Positions 1 through 8,800 of a stretch of 9,463 nucleotides of DNA are shown here, in pieces. Position 1 is the first letter of the stretch. Each line of letters begins with the position of its first letter. A program made the position numbers and the translations under genes. This DNA is from Candidatus Rifleibacteriota bacterium (GTDB taxonomy: Bacteria > Riflebacteria > Ozemobacteria > Ozemobacterales > Ozemobacteraceae), in the NCBI GenBank assembly GCA_022704885.1, contig JAKJFO010000049.1:1-9463 (forward strand), in the 5' to 3' direction. The notes beneath the pieces were generated by a model, which saw nothing but the letters and a program-made list of their open reading frames with translations, was not told the origin of the DNA and did not search any database.

Positions 1-26
1 CTAAATAAGAATTTATTCTGATTTAG
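1..26. promoter_or_regulatory. Palindromic operator, probable Fur/PerR box
   Basis: The left arm CTAAATAAGAATT pairs with the right arm TATTCTGATTTAG at 11 of 13 positions, with mismatches only at the central pair (13/14) and at 7/20. The core is AGAAT-TT-ATTCT. An AT-rich symmetric site of this kind just ahead of a Fur-family gene fits an autoregulatory Fur or PerR operator, although its two-base centre differs from the classical 7-1-7 PerR box. TATTCT at 14-19 matches a -10 hexamer at 4 of 6 positions, so the operator may cover the promoter core. The matching -35 would lie outside the window. The palindrome is seen directly; the binding protein is inferred. Confidence 0.6.
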
Positions 27-36
27 CGAGTGGATT

Positions 37-528
37 ATTAACAGCCATAAAGTTAAAACCCGGGTCGACAGTTTTATTGAGCTTTGCCAGAGCAGAGGCA
101 TCAAGGTCACCCAGCAACGCATCGAGATTTTCAAAACGATAATTCAGGCTGAAGACCATCCGGATGCCGAAAAAGTACTGCAAAAACTACGAAGAAAGCT
201 GCCAACGCTTTCTCTAGACACCGTTTATCGCACCTTGTGGGTTCTCAACGACCTCGGCGTTATCACCACACTTGGCAGTTCACACGAAAGAACCAGATTC
301 GAAGGGAATCTCGAACATCACCATCATTTTGTCTGCGCCAACTGCGGATTGACTGCAGATTTCTACAGCGAAGAACTCGATTCCCTCAAAGTGCCGGAGT
401 CACTCACAGAAGTTGGCAACATAGAGCACACCCACGTCGAGGTTCGTGGCACCTGCAAAAAATGTTTGAAAAAAGTGTCCAGACAGATCAAATCTGATAA
501 TTCAACCAAACAGAGGAGTAGACCATGA
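37..528 (+). CDS. perR: Fur/PerR-family peroxide-responsive repressor, non-AUG start
   Basis: This is a metal-dependent DNA-binding repressor of the Fur family, closest to PerR. Numbering assumes an ATT start at 37 (163 aa). The winged helix ends in the recognition helix S-L-D-T-V-Y-R-T-L (59-67). Candidate regulatory metal ligands are H41 (in DHPDAE), E89, H95, H97 and D108. Two CxxC pairs, C100/C103 and C140/C143, form the structural zinc site. Aspartate at 108 rather than glutamate is the PerR-type choice at a position known to favour iron-catalysed oxidation by peroxide. The frame is closed upstream by TGA at 19-21 and has no ATG, GTG or TTG before TTG 235. Starting at 235 would remove the whole DNA-binding domain. 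A weak GAG at 28-30 lies six bases before ATT 37; ATT 34 is the alternative. The stop overlaps the catalase start, which suggests translational coupling. Family is certain; the start is not. Confidence 0.85.
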   Translation: MNSHKVKTRVDSFIELCQSRGIKVTQQRIEIFKTIIQAEDHPDAEKVLQKLRRKLPTLSLDTVYRTLWVLNDLGVITTLGSSHERTRFEGNLEHHHHFVCANCGLTADFYSEELDSLKVPESLTEVGNIEHTHVEVRGTCKKCLKKVSRQIKSDNSTKQRSRP

Positions 529-1979
529 AGAAAAAACTCACCACCAACGCCGGCGCACCAGTGCCAGACAATCAGAACGTATTGACCGCAGGAAAACGCG
601 GCCCGATGCTGTTACAGGATGTCTGGTATCTCGAAAAACTCGCGCAGTTCGACCGCGAAGTCATTCCTGAACGCCGCATGCATGCCAAAGGTTCGGGGGC
701 CTACGGCACTTTCACGGTAACCCACGACATCACAAAATACACAAAAGCAAAAATCTTTTCGCAGATTGGCAAACAGACCGAAATGTTCGTGCGTTTTTCA
801 ACAGTAGCCGGAGAGCGCGGCGCTGCTGATGCCGAACGCGATATTCGCGGTTTTGCCATGAAATTTTATACCGAAGAAGGCAACTGGGATCTCGTTGGCA
901 ACAACACTCCGGTCTTCTTTCTACGCGACCCGCTCAAGTTTCCCGATCTCAATCATGCCGTCAAGCGCGACCCACGCACCAACCTGCGCAGCGCCAGAAA
1001 TAACTGGGATTTCTGGACCAACCTGCCGGAAGCCCTGCACCAGGTGACCATCACCATGAGCGAACGCGGTATTCCGCTGTCTTATCGTCACATGAACGGT
1101 TACGGCAGCCACACCTTCAGCCTGGTCAACGCCAATAACGAGCGCTTCTGGGTTAAGTTCCATCTCAAAACCCGCCAGGGCATCAAATGCCTGAGCGATC
1201 AGGAAGCCGAAGCCGTTATCGGAAAATGCCGCGAAAGCCATCAGCGCGATCTTTATGACAGCATCGAAAAAGGCGATTTCCCGAAATGGGATATGAAAAT
1301 TCAGGTTGTTCCCGAAAAAGAAGCTGCGAATTTCAAATTCAATCCGTTCGACCTGACCAAAGTATGGCCGCACAAAGAATATCCGCTCATCGACGTTGGC
1401 TATTTCGAACTCAACAAAAACCCTGAAAACTACTTCGCCGAAGTTGAACAGGCCGCGTTCAACCCGGCCAGCATCGTGCCTGGCATCGGCTTCTCGCCCG
1501 ACAAGATGCTGCAGGGACGCTTGTTCTCTTACGGCGACGCCCAGCGCTACCGCCTCGGCGTCAATCATCATCTGATTCCGGTAAACAAGCCGCGCTGCCC
1601 GTTCCACAGTTATCATCGTGACGGCGCCATGCGTGTCGACGGCAACCATGGCAGCACCCTTGGCTACGAGCCGAACAGTTACGGTGAATGGCAGCAGCAG
1701 CCAGAATTCAAAGAACCACCGCTTGAACTTCAGGGCGCCGCCGATCACTGGAACTTCAGAGAAGACGATGACGACTACTACACCCAGCCCGGCAATCTGT
1801 TCAGAATGATGAGCCCGGCGCAAAAGCAGGTTCTCTTCGACAACACCGGCCGCGCCATGGGAGATGCTCCAGAAGAAATTAAAATCCGCCATATCGGCAA
1901 CTGCTACAAAGCCGACCCGGCCTACGGCGAAGGTGTCGCCAAAGCCCTCGGTATTCCCATGAGCAAAGTTAACAAGTAA
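525..1979 (+). CDS. katA: Monofunctional haem catalase, small-subunit type
   Basis: The enzyme converts hydrogen peroxide to water and oxygen in the cytoplasm. At 484 aa it has the usual length of small-subunit (clade 3) catalases. Visible landmarks are catalytic H53 in [12 protein letters not shown], the distal [12 protein letters not shown] stretch (91-103), the catalytic asparagine in [13 protein letters not shown] (124-136), and the proximal haem ligand Y336 in [14 protein letters not shown] with the expected R332. The C-terminal part (about 360-480) is complete, with no truncation or frameshift. The ATG overlaps the regulator's stop as ATGA, and AGGAG at 514-518 gives a good ribosome site, so the gene is translated with its own ribosome site and probably by coupling as well. 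It should be induced when peroxide inactivates the upstream repressor. A terminator follows 13 bases after the stop. Confidence 0.97.
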   Translation: MKKKLTTNAGAPVPDNQNVLTAGKRGPMLLQDVWYLEKLAQFDREVIPERRMHAKGSGAYGTFTVTHDITKYTKAKIFSQIGKQTEMFVRFSTVAGERGAADAERDIRGFAMKFYTEEGNWDLVGNNTPVFFLRDPLKFPDLNHAVKRDPRTNLRSARNNWDFWTNLPEALHQVTITMSERGIPLSYRHMNGYGSHTFSLVNANNERFWVKFHLKTRQGIKCLSDQEAEAVIGKCRESHQRDLYDSIEKGDFPKWDMKIQVVPEKEAANFKFNPFDLTKVWPHKEYPLIDVGYFELNKNPENYFAEVEQAAFNPASIVPGIGFSPDKMLQGRLFSYGDAQRYRLGVNHHLIPVNKPRCPFHSYHRDGAMRVDGNHGSTLGYEPNSYGEWQQQPEFKEPPLELQGAADHWNFREDDDDYYTQPGNLFRMMSPAQKQVLFDNTGRAMGDAPEEIKIRHIGNCYKADPAYGEGVAKALGIPMSKVNK

Positions 1980-1992
1980 ACGCACTCCTTCA

Positions 1993-2025
1993 GGCGGTCG
2001 GTGCGAACGCGCCGGCCGCCTTTTT
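1993..2025 (+). terminator. Rho-independent terminator of the perR-katA operon
   Basis: GGCGGTCGG (1993-2001) pairs with CCGGCCGCC (2012-2020) through nine pairs including one G-T wobble. The inner bases extend the stem further toward a small loop near GAAC. Five T residues follow at 2021-2025. On the opposite strand the stem is not followed by a T-run, so it acts mainly on the + strand transcript and separates catalase from the convergent peptidase gene that ends at 2031. Confidence 0.88.
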
Positions 2026-2030
2026 CATAC

Positions 2031-3674
2031 TCAGTTGTTGGCAGCGAGAATGTCGGTGATCAGCTGCGCGAGTATCTCGGGAACTCGCTCGTAGACGTCT
2101 TTGAGATATACACGTTCGGTCATTTTGTGCAGATCCTTGCCCCAGGGGCCGATGTTGACGACTGGCATGCGCAGGCTCTGCACGCCTTCGAAAGGGATAT
2201 GGTAAATGGTATCCCAGCCTGGGCTGTTGTCGCGAATGGCTTTAACGTCTTCGTCGTTGCCGATCCAGCTGGCGTAAGACAGATCAGAGATACCCATAAA
2301 ATAAGCCTTTGAGGTATATTCGACACCGTAGCGCTGCAGCGAAATGTCGTTAACCCGTCGGGCAAGCTGATAACGGTCGCCATTTTCGAGCAGGACATTG
2401 GCAATATGCGGGTAATATGGGCCAGAGACGGCTACCACCACTGCCGGGCCTTCGAGATCGACATAGTCGGCAGTGAATTCTATTAACCTGATCGTTGCTT
2501 CGGGCAGTACGATCTCGTTGCGCGCGAGCAGCTCGTTGAGCAGCAGCTGGTATTCTTCATACAGCACCTGAAAATGCTCGCCACCTTTTTCCAATGCCTG
2601 CTGATAAAGGCTTTTAAAATCAAGCACACGTGGAACGAAATCCAGCTCAGCTTCTTCATCTCTATTGAGACGGCAGAATTCGGAATATGAACGCAGCATG
2701 CGTGTCATGACATCGTCGAGCGCTTTCTGTGAGATGTCGAGCATGGTTTCAAAAACCTGCACCGGCGAACGCGTAAAAGTAAGCCAGTTGAAGTAGCCGC
2801 TGGCGGCATCGGGTATCGAGGCATCATAAGCACGTTTGCGGTCTTTAAGGTTGACCCAGACCGGCGGCGGCGTTGCGTCATCACCAACCTGATCGCATAA
2901 TGACACGTTCAATTCGCTCAAGCACTGAATCTGAGCCAGAATCAACGAGGGGTTGATGCCATTATAAGGGTCGCTGATATGGCTGCGCACGCCTTTAACA
3001 AAGACAACCGGCATTATCTTGCCAACCGAACCTTCGTACATTATCGCCTTATCTTTAACCTGGTTAAAATAGGGCTCAGAATTGATTGTCAGAATGTATT
3101 CGAGCTCAAAGCGACTACGCAGGTCGCACAGGAGGTCAACGGCGCTGAGCATGCCTTTTGAGATGGTTTCTTCATCTGGCACACTGATGAGAAGGATATT
3201 GCCGACAAAGTTTTCGAGCTCGCTGAATTCTTCGAGCAGGGCCAGTTGAATCGCAGCGCCCGACTTCATATCGGCGCAACCGCGGGCAAACATCCACTCG
3301 CCAGATTCGAGGTCTTTCTTTGCTGATCGGCCAAGGTTACGGGTTGCCAGCTGCTGCGCCAGCTCATCCGGGCGCAGAGCACAATATTTGAGCTTGCCAT
3401 AATCTTCGATATCGACGGCATCGTGATGATGCATCAAAACGATCGTTCTGCTCCCCTGCCCTTTTACCAGCGCCCAGACGACTTCGCGATGATGCTGATC
3501 GTTCTCTACTCGCCAGGTGCCCACGTTATCAAGGTTTTTGCTGAAATAACTGCGAGATTTGAGCCAGTTGAGCATGATTTCTTCGATTACCAGCTCATAG
3601 CTGGTATTGGTATCGCTGCGCGCGGCAATCAGCCGCAAGAACAAAGGCTCAATCCGTTCCCGTCTGCTGGTCAT
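2031..3674 (-). CDS. rocB: RocB-like M20-family metallopeptidase
   Basis: This is a cytoplasmic di-metal hydrolase of the M20 peptidase family. Its length (547 aa) and sequence layout match RocB, the protein linked to arginine use in Bacillus, whose exact reaction is not settled. Metal-site signatures are in order: HHHDAV with H83 and D85, RGCADMKSG with bridging D135, the catalytic pair E168-E169 in VPDEET, and a late histidine H516 in WGKDLHKMTE. H232 in VRSHISDPYNG fits the histidine of the M20 lid domain. The start is placed at ATG 3674 because AGGAG lies five bases upstream of it; an in-frame ATG ten codons earlier (3704) has no comparable site. The gene stands alone and no arginine-pathway genes are next to it, so the substrate is open. 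The family call is firm; the RocB subgroup is likely. Confidence 0.88.
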   Translation of the reverse strand: MTSRRERIEPLFLRLIAARSDTNTSYELVIEEIMLNWLKSRSYFSKNLDNVGTWRVENDQHHREVVWALVKGQGSRTIVLMHHHDAVDIEDYGKLKYCALRPDELAQQLATRNLGRSAKKDLESGEWMFARGCADMKSGAAIQLALLEEFSELENFVGNILLISVPDEETISKGMLSAVDLLCDLRSRFELEYILTINSEPYFNQVKDKAIMYEGSVGKIMPVVFVKGVRSHISDPYNGINPSLILAQIQCLSELNVSLCDQVGDDATPPPVWVNLKDRKRAYDASIPDAASGYFNWLTFTRSPVQVFETMLDISQKALDDVMTRMLRSYSEFCRLNRDEEAELDFVPRVLDFKSLYQQALEKGGEHFQVLYEEYQLLLNELLARNEIVLPEATIRLIEFTADYVDLEGPAVVVAVSGPYYPHIANVLLENGDRYQLARRVNDISLQRYGVEYTSKAYFMGISDLSYASWIGNDEDVKAIRDNSPGWDTIYHIPFEGVQSLRMPVVNIGPWGKDLHKMTERVYLKDVYERVPEILAQLITDILAANN

Positions 3675-3728
3675 GGTATCTCCTGTCTTGTATAAATGCT
3701 GCAATGAATGCTCGGACGGTTTTCAGCC

Positions 3729-3758
3729 ATTATAAACAGATTAAGCTGACAACTGCAA
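3729..3758 (-). promoter_or_regulatory. Probable sigma70-type promoter of the M20 peptidase gene
   Basis: Read on the - strand, a perfect TATAAT (+ strand 3729-3734) is preceded at 18 bases by TTGCAG (3753-3758), a partial -35 match. Initiation would fall near 3722, giving a leader of about 48 bases that carries the AGGAG ribosome site before ATG 3674. Confidence 0.5.
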
Positions 3759-3801
3759 ATTTGCGAGGGCAGCAAGAGCTGTATTTTGCTGGACAAAAAG
3801 A

Positions 3802-3807
3802 TATATT
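3802..3807 (+). promoter_or_regulatory. Candidate -10 element for the CoA-binding protein gene
   Basis: TATATT matches the -10 consensus at five of six positions and lies about 37 bases before the ATG at 3844, inside an AT-rich stretch. No convincing -35 hexamer is found at 16-18 bases upstream, so this is only a candidate. Confidence 0.3.
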
Positions 3808-3843
3808 ATTGGTAGCAATAAAAAAACATCAAGCGAGGTAGTT

Positions 3844-4224
3844 ATGACTGAACAGGCAAAAAAACATCGTGTGGTAGTTCTGGGTGCGAGCACCAATCCT
3901 GAGCGCTATTCGAACAAGGCTGTAAAAATGCTGCTCGAGCATGGGCACGAAGTGGTGCCGATACACCCGGTCGCCCCCGAAATAGAAGGCCTCAAGGTAG
4001 TGCCGAAGCTCAACCAGGTGACCGGCAAGGTCGATACGCTGACCCTTTATGTTTCGCCAGACACGCTGACGCCGATGCAGGCCGACATCATCAAGCTGAA
4101 CCCGGGCAGAATCATTTTCAACCCCGGCACCGAGAACCCGCCGCTGATGCAGGAACTACGCCAGCACGGTCTCAAAGTCGTCGAAGCCTGCACCCTGGTG
4201 CTGCTGCGCACCGGCCAGTTCTGA
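3844..4224 (+). CDS. CoA-binding Rossmann-fold protein (YccU type)
   Basis: This is a small cytoplasmic protein of 126 aa made of a single CoA-binding (CoA_binding_2) Rossmann fold, like E. coli YccU. The nucleotide loop VVLGASTNPERYS (11-23) follows the first beta strand, VVPIHP (37-42) marks the second, and the conserved FNPGTENP (92-99) and VVEACT (112-117, with C116) segments follow. It begins close to the first strand, so it lacks the short N-terminal extension of YccU. GAGG at 3835-3838 is a good ribosome site. The fold is known to bind CoA or acyl-CoA, but the cellular role of this group is not established. It is divergent from the peptidase gene and converges on the VWA gene with only seven bases between stops, so no operon partner suggests a pathway. 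Confidence 0.9.
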   Translation: MTEQAKKHRVVVLGASTNPERYSNKAVKMLLEHGHEVVPIHPVAPEIEGLKVVPKLNQVTGKVDTLTLYVSPDTLTPMQADIIKLNPGRIIFNPGTENPPLMQELRQHGLKVVEACTLVLLRTGQF

Positions 4225-4231
4225 GCAACCA

Positions 4232-5854
4232 TCAATCGAGGGTCTTGATTTCGGGCAGGTCGGGCAGGGAAATGTCGAGCGACGAACTGGCGCCTGCTGG
4301 AGATGCTTGCGCCGGTTTTGCCGGTTCTTCGGCAGCAAACTTTTCGCGCAGTTTCTGCTGATTTGCTGCGATTTCTTCGACAAAACGGTTTTCGAGTTCC
4401 TGTAGAGCCCGGGTGCGACTGTCGGTATTACCGGCAAAAAAAGCTTCGTCAAATTTTTCGCCGCCAACCTGGGTCTTTTCGAAGTATTCGAGTTCGGCCA
4501 GGCTGCTTTTGAATTCGATCAGATATTCTTCGTATGCGCGTTTGCCCAACAGCTCGATTTCCTGGCGCCTGAGATTGAGAAACTCGATAAAACGGGCGAC
4601 CTTCAGGCTCTCGTCTTCTCTGATACGGGGAGCCTCCGCTTTTGCGTAAAACTGCTTAAGCAGTCGATCAACGCTGGCCAGATGTTCGTCCAGGTATTTT
4701 TTGCGGGCGGCAAAATTCTGCTGATGCTTCGCTGACACCTGCTGGTGTGCCTGGTTGATCAGGTTGCGACAATCAACAGCAGAAAGGCCCTTGAATGAAG
4801 CCAGACTCAGCCCATGTACCGCTTGATTAACCGGAAGCCTGATCCGGCTTATCAGAAGACTGCGGTCACGACGATCAAGATTGAAATGCTCGAGCATTTC
4901 ATCGATACTGAGTGGCTTTTCCTGTTCGGCGGCGGCTACTGCCAGAGCTTTAACCCGGGTAGGCGTATGATATTGCCTGCTGCCGGCTGCTTCGAGCCCG
5001 GCATGTTTGAGAGTTACCTTCAGCATGCGGCTTGGCTGCTCAGACGCCGGAATTGGCGAATTATATGAAAGCCGATAGTGCTTTTTGAGTTTGAGTCTGG
5101 TGCTGAGTTTGTCACAAAGATCTGACAGCTGGTCGGAAGTCGCCGTCTGCAGATACCAGCCCCCTGTCTCAGAGGCTATACCGCCAAGAAACTCAGTATC
5201 GATGTCATTGCCGAGTCCAAGAGTGATAACTCTGATATTCTTGTCGAGCGCCGATTTGGTGACCTCATGCGGTTCATGGCGCGAAAGGCGGTGCTGGCCG
5301 CTCGGTGTGCTGTCCTGCCCGTCAGTCAGGCAGACGATGGTTTTGAGATCGTTGATTCCGGCTCTCGTATTAAGTTCTTCGCAAGCCTCGTAGAGTGCAT
5401 CGAAAAGCGCTGTACCGCCCCATGGTCGAATCTTCGCAATAGCTCCGACAAGCGATTTCTTGTCGGTCGAAAAGTTGTGATCCATGTCAATGTCACTACC
5501 GAAAGACATTATTGAAATGTTTACCGGACCGGCCAGGCTTTTAACCAGAACCGCAGCGGCTTTTTTAACATCGGGCATGGCTGACTCGATACTTGAAGAG
5601 CGATCGATCACAAGAATAAGGTAATGCGTAAAATCCTGCGGTGCCAGCTTGAATTCAGCAATTCCTGCTGCGTTTTCTTCGACAGTGAGTAGATCATTGG
5701 TCAAATCAAAAGGCTTGTCGTGGTATACGCGCAACATGGCTTCGATTACCGGAAACCCGGAAGCATCGACATGAGTCAGCCGGGCAGTGAGTTCTGCCGC
5801 AGAGCTTGAAACCGCTGCCAGAACAAAAATCAACAGTAAAAAAAATCTTTTCAT
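4232..5854 (-). CDS. Exported VWA-domain protein with helical C-terminal half
   Basis: This 540-aa protein has a Sec signal peptide: basic MKR, a hydrophobic core (4-15), and likely cleavage after SSSAA at 20. It has no lipobox cysteine and no later membrane segment, so it is probably a soluble periplasmic protein. A short beta-rich region (21-75) precedes a VWA domain (about 78-255). The MIDAS metal site is intact: D84, S86 and S88 in DRSSS, T148 in GGTALFDAL, and D178 in TDGQDS. Such a site binds Mg2+ and a carboxylate of a partner protein. Residues 315-510 are mostly charged and helical, possibly coiled-coil, followed by a Pro/Ala/Ser-rich linker (508-525) and a short acidic tail. The gene starts 14 bases after the lipid-repair fusion gene, with AAGGA about ten bases before its ATG, so the two are very likely co-transcribed. 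The domain call is firm; the function is unknown. Confidence 0.9.
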   Translation of the reverse strand: MKRFFLLLIFVLAAVSSSAAELTARLTHVDASGFPVIEAMLRVYHDKPFDLTNDLLTVEENAAGIAEFKLAPQDFTHYLILVIDRSSSIESAMPDVKKAAAVLVKSLAGPVNISIMSFGSDIDMDHNFSTDKKSLVGAIAKIRPWGGTALFDALYEACEELNTRAGINDLKTIVCLTDGQDSTPSGQHRLSRHEPHEVTKSALDKNIRVITLGLGNDIDTEFLGGIASETGGWYLQTATSDQLSDLCDKLSTRLKLKKHYRLSYNSPIPASEQPSRMLKVTLKHAGLEAAGSRQYHTPTRVKALAVAAAEQEKPLSIDEMLEHFNLDRRDRSLLISRIRLPVNQAVHGLSLASFKGLSAVDCRNLINQAHQQVSAKHQQNFAARKKYLDEHLASVDRLLKQFYAKAEAPRIREDESLKVARFIEFLNLRRQEIELLGKRAYEEYLIEFKSSLAELEYFEKTQVGGEKFDEAFFAGNTDSRTRALQELENRFVEEIAANQQKLREKFAAEEPAKPAQASPAGASSSLDISLPDLPEIKTLD

Positions 5855-5868
5855 ATAGCCTGATTTCC

Positions 5869-8800
5869 TTATGCAGTCTGACAGAGAACTTTGCTCGCCA
5901 TTTCCTTGACGCCGCGCAGATCGACCTTGCCGGTGCCAAGAACCGGGATTTTATCTACCTTCACGAACTTGTCCTTTTTGGGAATAAAAAGGTTGGGCAA
6001 ACCCATTCCGGCCATTTTTTCGAGAGTTTCGGCAATTCTTGCTTCATCGACCGTGTGCAGAACCGCGAGTGTTTCACCTTTTCGCTCGTCTGGCACCGAA
6101 GTAACCGCAAAAACTTTGATCTCTGACCCATATGCTTCATGCAGAGCGTCTTCGACCTTGCCATGCGGCACCATTTCACCGCCTATTTTCGAAAAGCGCG
6201 ACAGACGATCGGTAATTTTAACAAAGCCGTTTTCATCCATTATTGCGATATCACCGGTAATATACCAGCCATCCCGCATGGCTTTTTCGGTGAGATCGGC
6301 GCGGCCTATGTATCCCTGCATCACGTTCGGTCCACGCACCAGCAGCATGCCCGGACTGCCCGGCGGCAGCAGTTCGCCGCTTTCAGGATCGACGATCCGC
6401 ACCGAAACGCCAGGTACCGGATGCCCGACAAAGCCTCGCCGCGAGCCTGACTGATAGATGCCCTGCCCGCGATAATCGAGCGTGCTGACGGTAATTGCGG
6501 GGGCGCACTCGGTGGCGCCATAGCCTTCTATAGGTCTGATTCCGAACTTTTCTTCAAATGTCAGCGCGAGACGCTCGCTGAGTTTTTCGGCGCCGGTGAA
6601 CACTATACGCAAACTGCCGAACTGTCCGGGAGAGCAACGCCGCATGTAGATCTGCAGAAAAGTCGGCGTGGCAATCAGAAAAGTCACGCCCTGATGCTCG
6701 ACGATTTCGCCTATTTTAGCAGCGTCGAGCGGGTTCGGATGAAATGCTATGCTCATGCCAAAACGAATCGCATACCAGAGCGACATGAAGCCGAACGAAT
6801 GAAACAGCGGCAAAATGCCGAGCAGACGGTCTTCGTCGTTCACCGTCATCACCTGTCCTACCGCCTCGACGTTCGAAATCACATTGTAATGCGAAAGCAT
6901 GACGCCCTTGGGCTCACCGGTGCTGCCGCTCGAAAAGATGACTGTTGCGGTTGAATCGATAGTCGGGTGTGCCGACGCACCGCAATAGCTTTCGAGCCAG
7001 CTGATCGGCAGAAAGACAGCCGCAAAGAGTGCACCAAGCCGGGTCAATGCGCTTATCGAGGAAACCAGGTCTTCGAGATAAACCAGATCAACGCCTTCCG
7101 GCAGTTCGATCGACGCTTTTTCGATAAATTCCCGGCTGGTAATAATGCTGGCAATGCCGGCCTGTTTGATGGCTGAAGTCATCCCGGACTTGCCGGCGGT
7201 GAAGTTCAGGTTGACGCTGACCTTGCCGGCCATGGCGACTGCTACGTTGACAAGTGCTCCGCCAATGGTTGGCGGCATCAGAATGCCGACATACTGCTGG
7301 TTTTTCCAAACCGGTTCGAGCTGGCGTGCCATGGCGATAACTGATATCAGAGACTTGAAGCGCCTGACCACTTTGCCAGAGGAATCAGCAAAAGCAACCC
7401 GCCACATGCGCTTACGCATGCGTCTGATAAAATAGTGATGCAGAGGGCGTGTATCGCTGCGGCGGTATTCCCATGAACGTGTCGCCAGTTCCTGAACGGC
7501 GAGACGTATCTTGTGAGCAGGCGAATCAGAAGGCAGCAGGTCACCAAAGGTTACAGTTATTGGATACGGATAAGTTTCGGGAAGCTTGGTGAGAAAGCGC
7601 CCGCCCGAACGACTGTAAATACTGCCCCAGACGCGATCGAGGCAGACGGGTATGATTGGCGCACTACGGCCACGCACGATTTTTTCCAGCCCACGGCGAA
7701 ATGGCAGCATCATACCGGTACGGGTGACCTGACCTTCAGCAAAGATACAGACGAGATCGCCTTCATCAAGAAAATTCCCGGCATCGCGCAGAGCGCGCAG
7801 TATAACCTTGAGCCCGCCGGTAGCCGAAACCGGAATCGCGTGCATGGCTTTCATGAAAGGGTGCAACCATGGGTTGTTGTAGTATATTTCATCGACGATG
7901 AAGCGCACCTGGCGGTCGGTGCTGGCCATGACCAGAAAACCATCGATAAACGAAACGTGGTTGGGCACGAGCAGGGCGCCGCCTTCGAGCGGTATTTTTT
8001 CACCACCGACGATGGTAAGACGATAAAAAGTGTGGGTGACGATAACGAAAATCAGCCTGATCAGGAAATCAGGCAGCAGGTAGATGGCCCACAACATACC
8101 GGCGGTCGTGATGACCGAGGCGAAAATCAAAATGCCGAGCGGCGACAGGCCGGCCGTGGCTAGTCCGGCTGCGCCGAGCGAACCGGCCATGATAGCGGCG
8201 AAAATGAAAACGTTGGCAAGAGCAATGACACCACCGCGGCGCTCAGCCGGTGAGCGCCACTGCAGAATGGCGTTGAGCGGCACGACGATGAAACCGCTTG
8301 AAATGCCAAGTGCGACCATTATCGCGAGAGTTACATAATACCCGGGGGCGAATAAGCCAAAAAAAAGTGTCAGCAGGCCGACACCGATTGCTCCGAGCGG
8401 GATCAGACCATATTCAACCAGCCGGCCTGAAATACGGCCAGCCCAGACACTGCCGATCCCAACGCCAAGTCCGTAAAAAGCGAGCGGCAGACCACTCATG
8501 GTGTCTGAGTTGGCCATACCAACCGTCAGAGTTTTGGCGTAAACCAGTATGTCCTGACCGAGCAGACTGGCTACGGCCCAGAACAGGCCTGAACCAAGAA
8601 CGGCCAGCCAGATCACGCGGTCAGCGATTATGGCATTGAACGAGCCCTTGAGCGTATCGACAAAGCCCCCCTCACTGCGGGCGGCCGGAACTTTGGCGAC
8701 GCCAAACGAAGCGAACATGCCGACAACGGCAAAACCGGCCAGAATCATCCCGGCCAGCCAGGCATCGGCGCCGACGGCATCAAGTATCAGGCCACCTGAA

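Noticed and set aside
235..528. TTG at 235 as the start of the regulator
   Set aside because: The conserved winged-helix sequence continues upstream in frame for about 65 codons; starting here removes most of the recognition helix and there is no ribosome site before it.
921..1985. A 354-codon open frame on the - strand opposite catalase
   Set aside because: Its translation is hydrophobic and repetitive with no family motifs, and it mirrors the codon bias of an unmistakable catalase on the + strand.
3672..3704. ATG at 3704 as the start of the M20 peptidase
   Set aside because: No ribosome site precedes it, whereas AGGAG sits at ideal distance from the ATG at 3674; the extra ten residues are not needed for the fold.
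3675..3843. Small gene or second peroxide operator in the divergent intergenic region
   Set aside because: No open frame with a ribosome site is present and nothing resembles the palindrome at 1-26; only promoter elements are supported.
4195..4214. Seven-pair hairpin near the end of the CoA-binding gene as a terminator
   Set aside because: CTGGTGC can pair with GCACCGG, but no T-run follows and it lies within coding sequence.
7513..8163. A 216-codon + strand open frame inside the lipid-repair gene
   Set aside because: It lies wholly opposite conserved PlsC and MFS sequence, has no recognisable domain and is explained as an antisense shadow.
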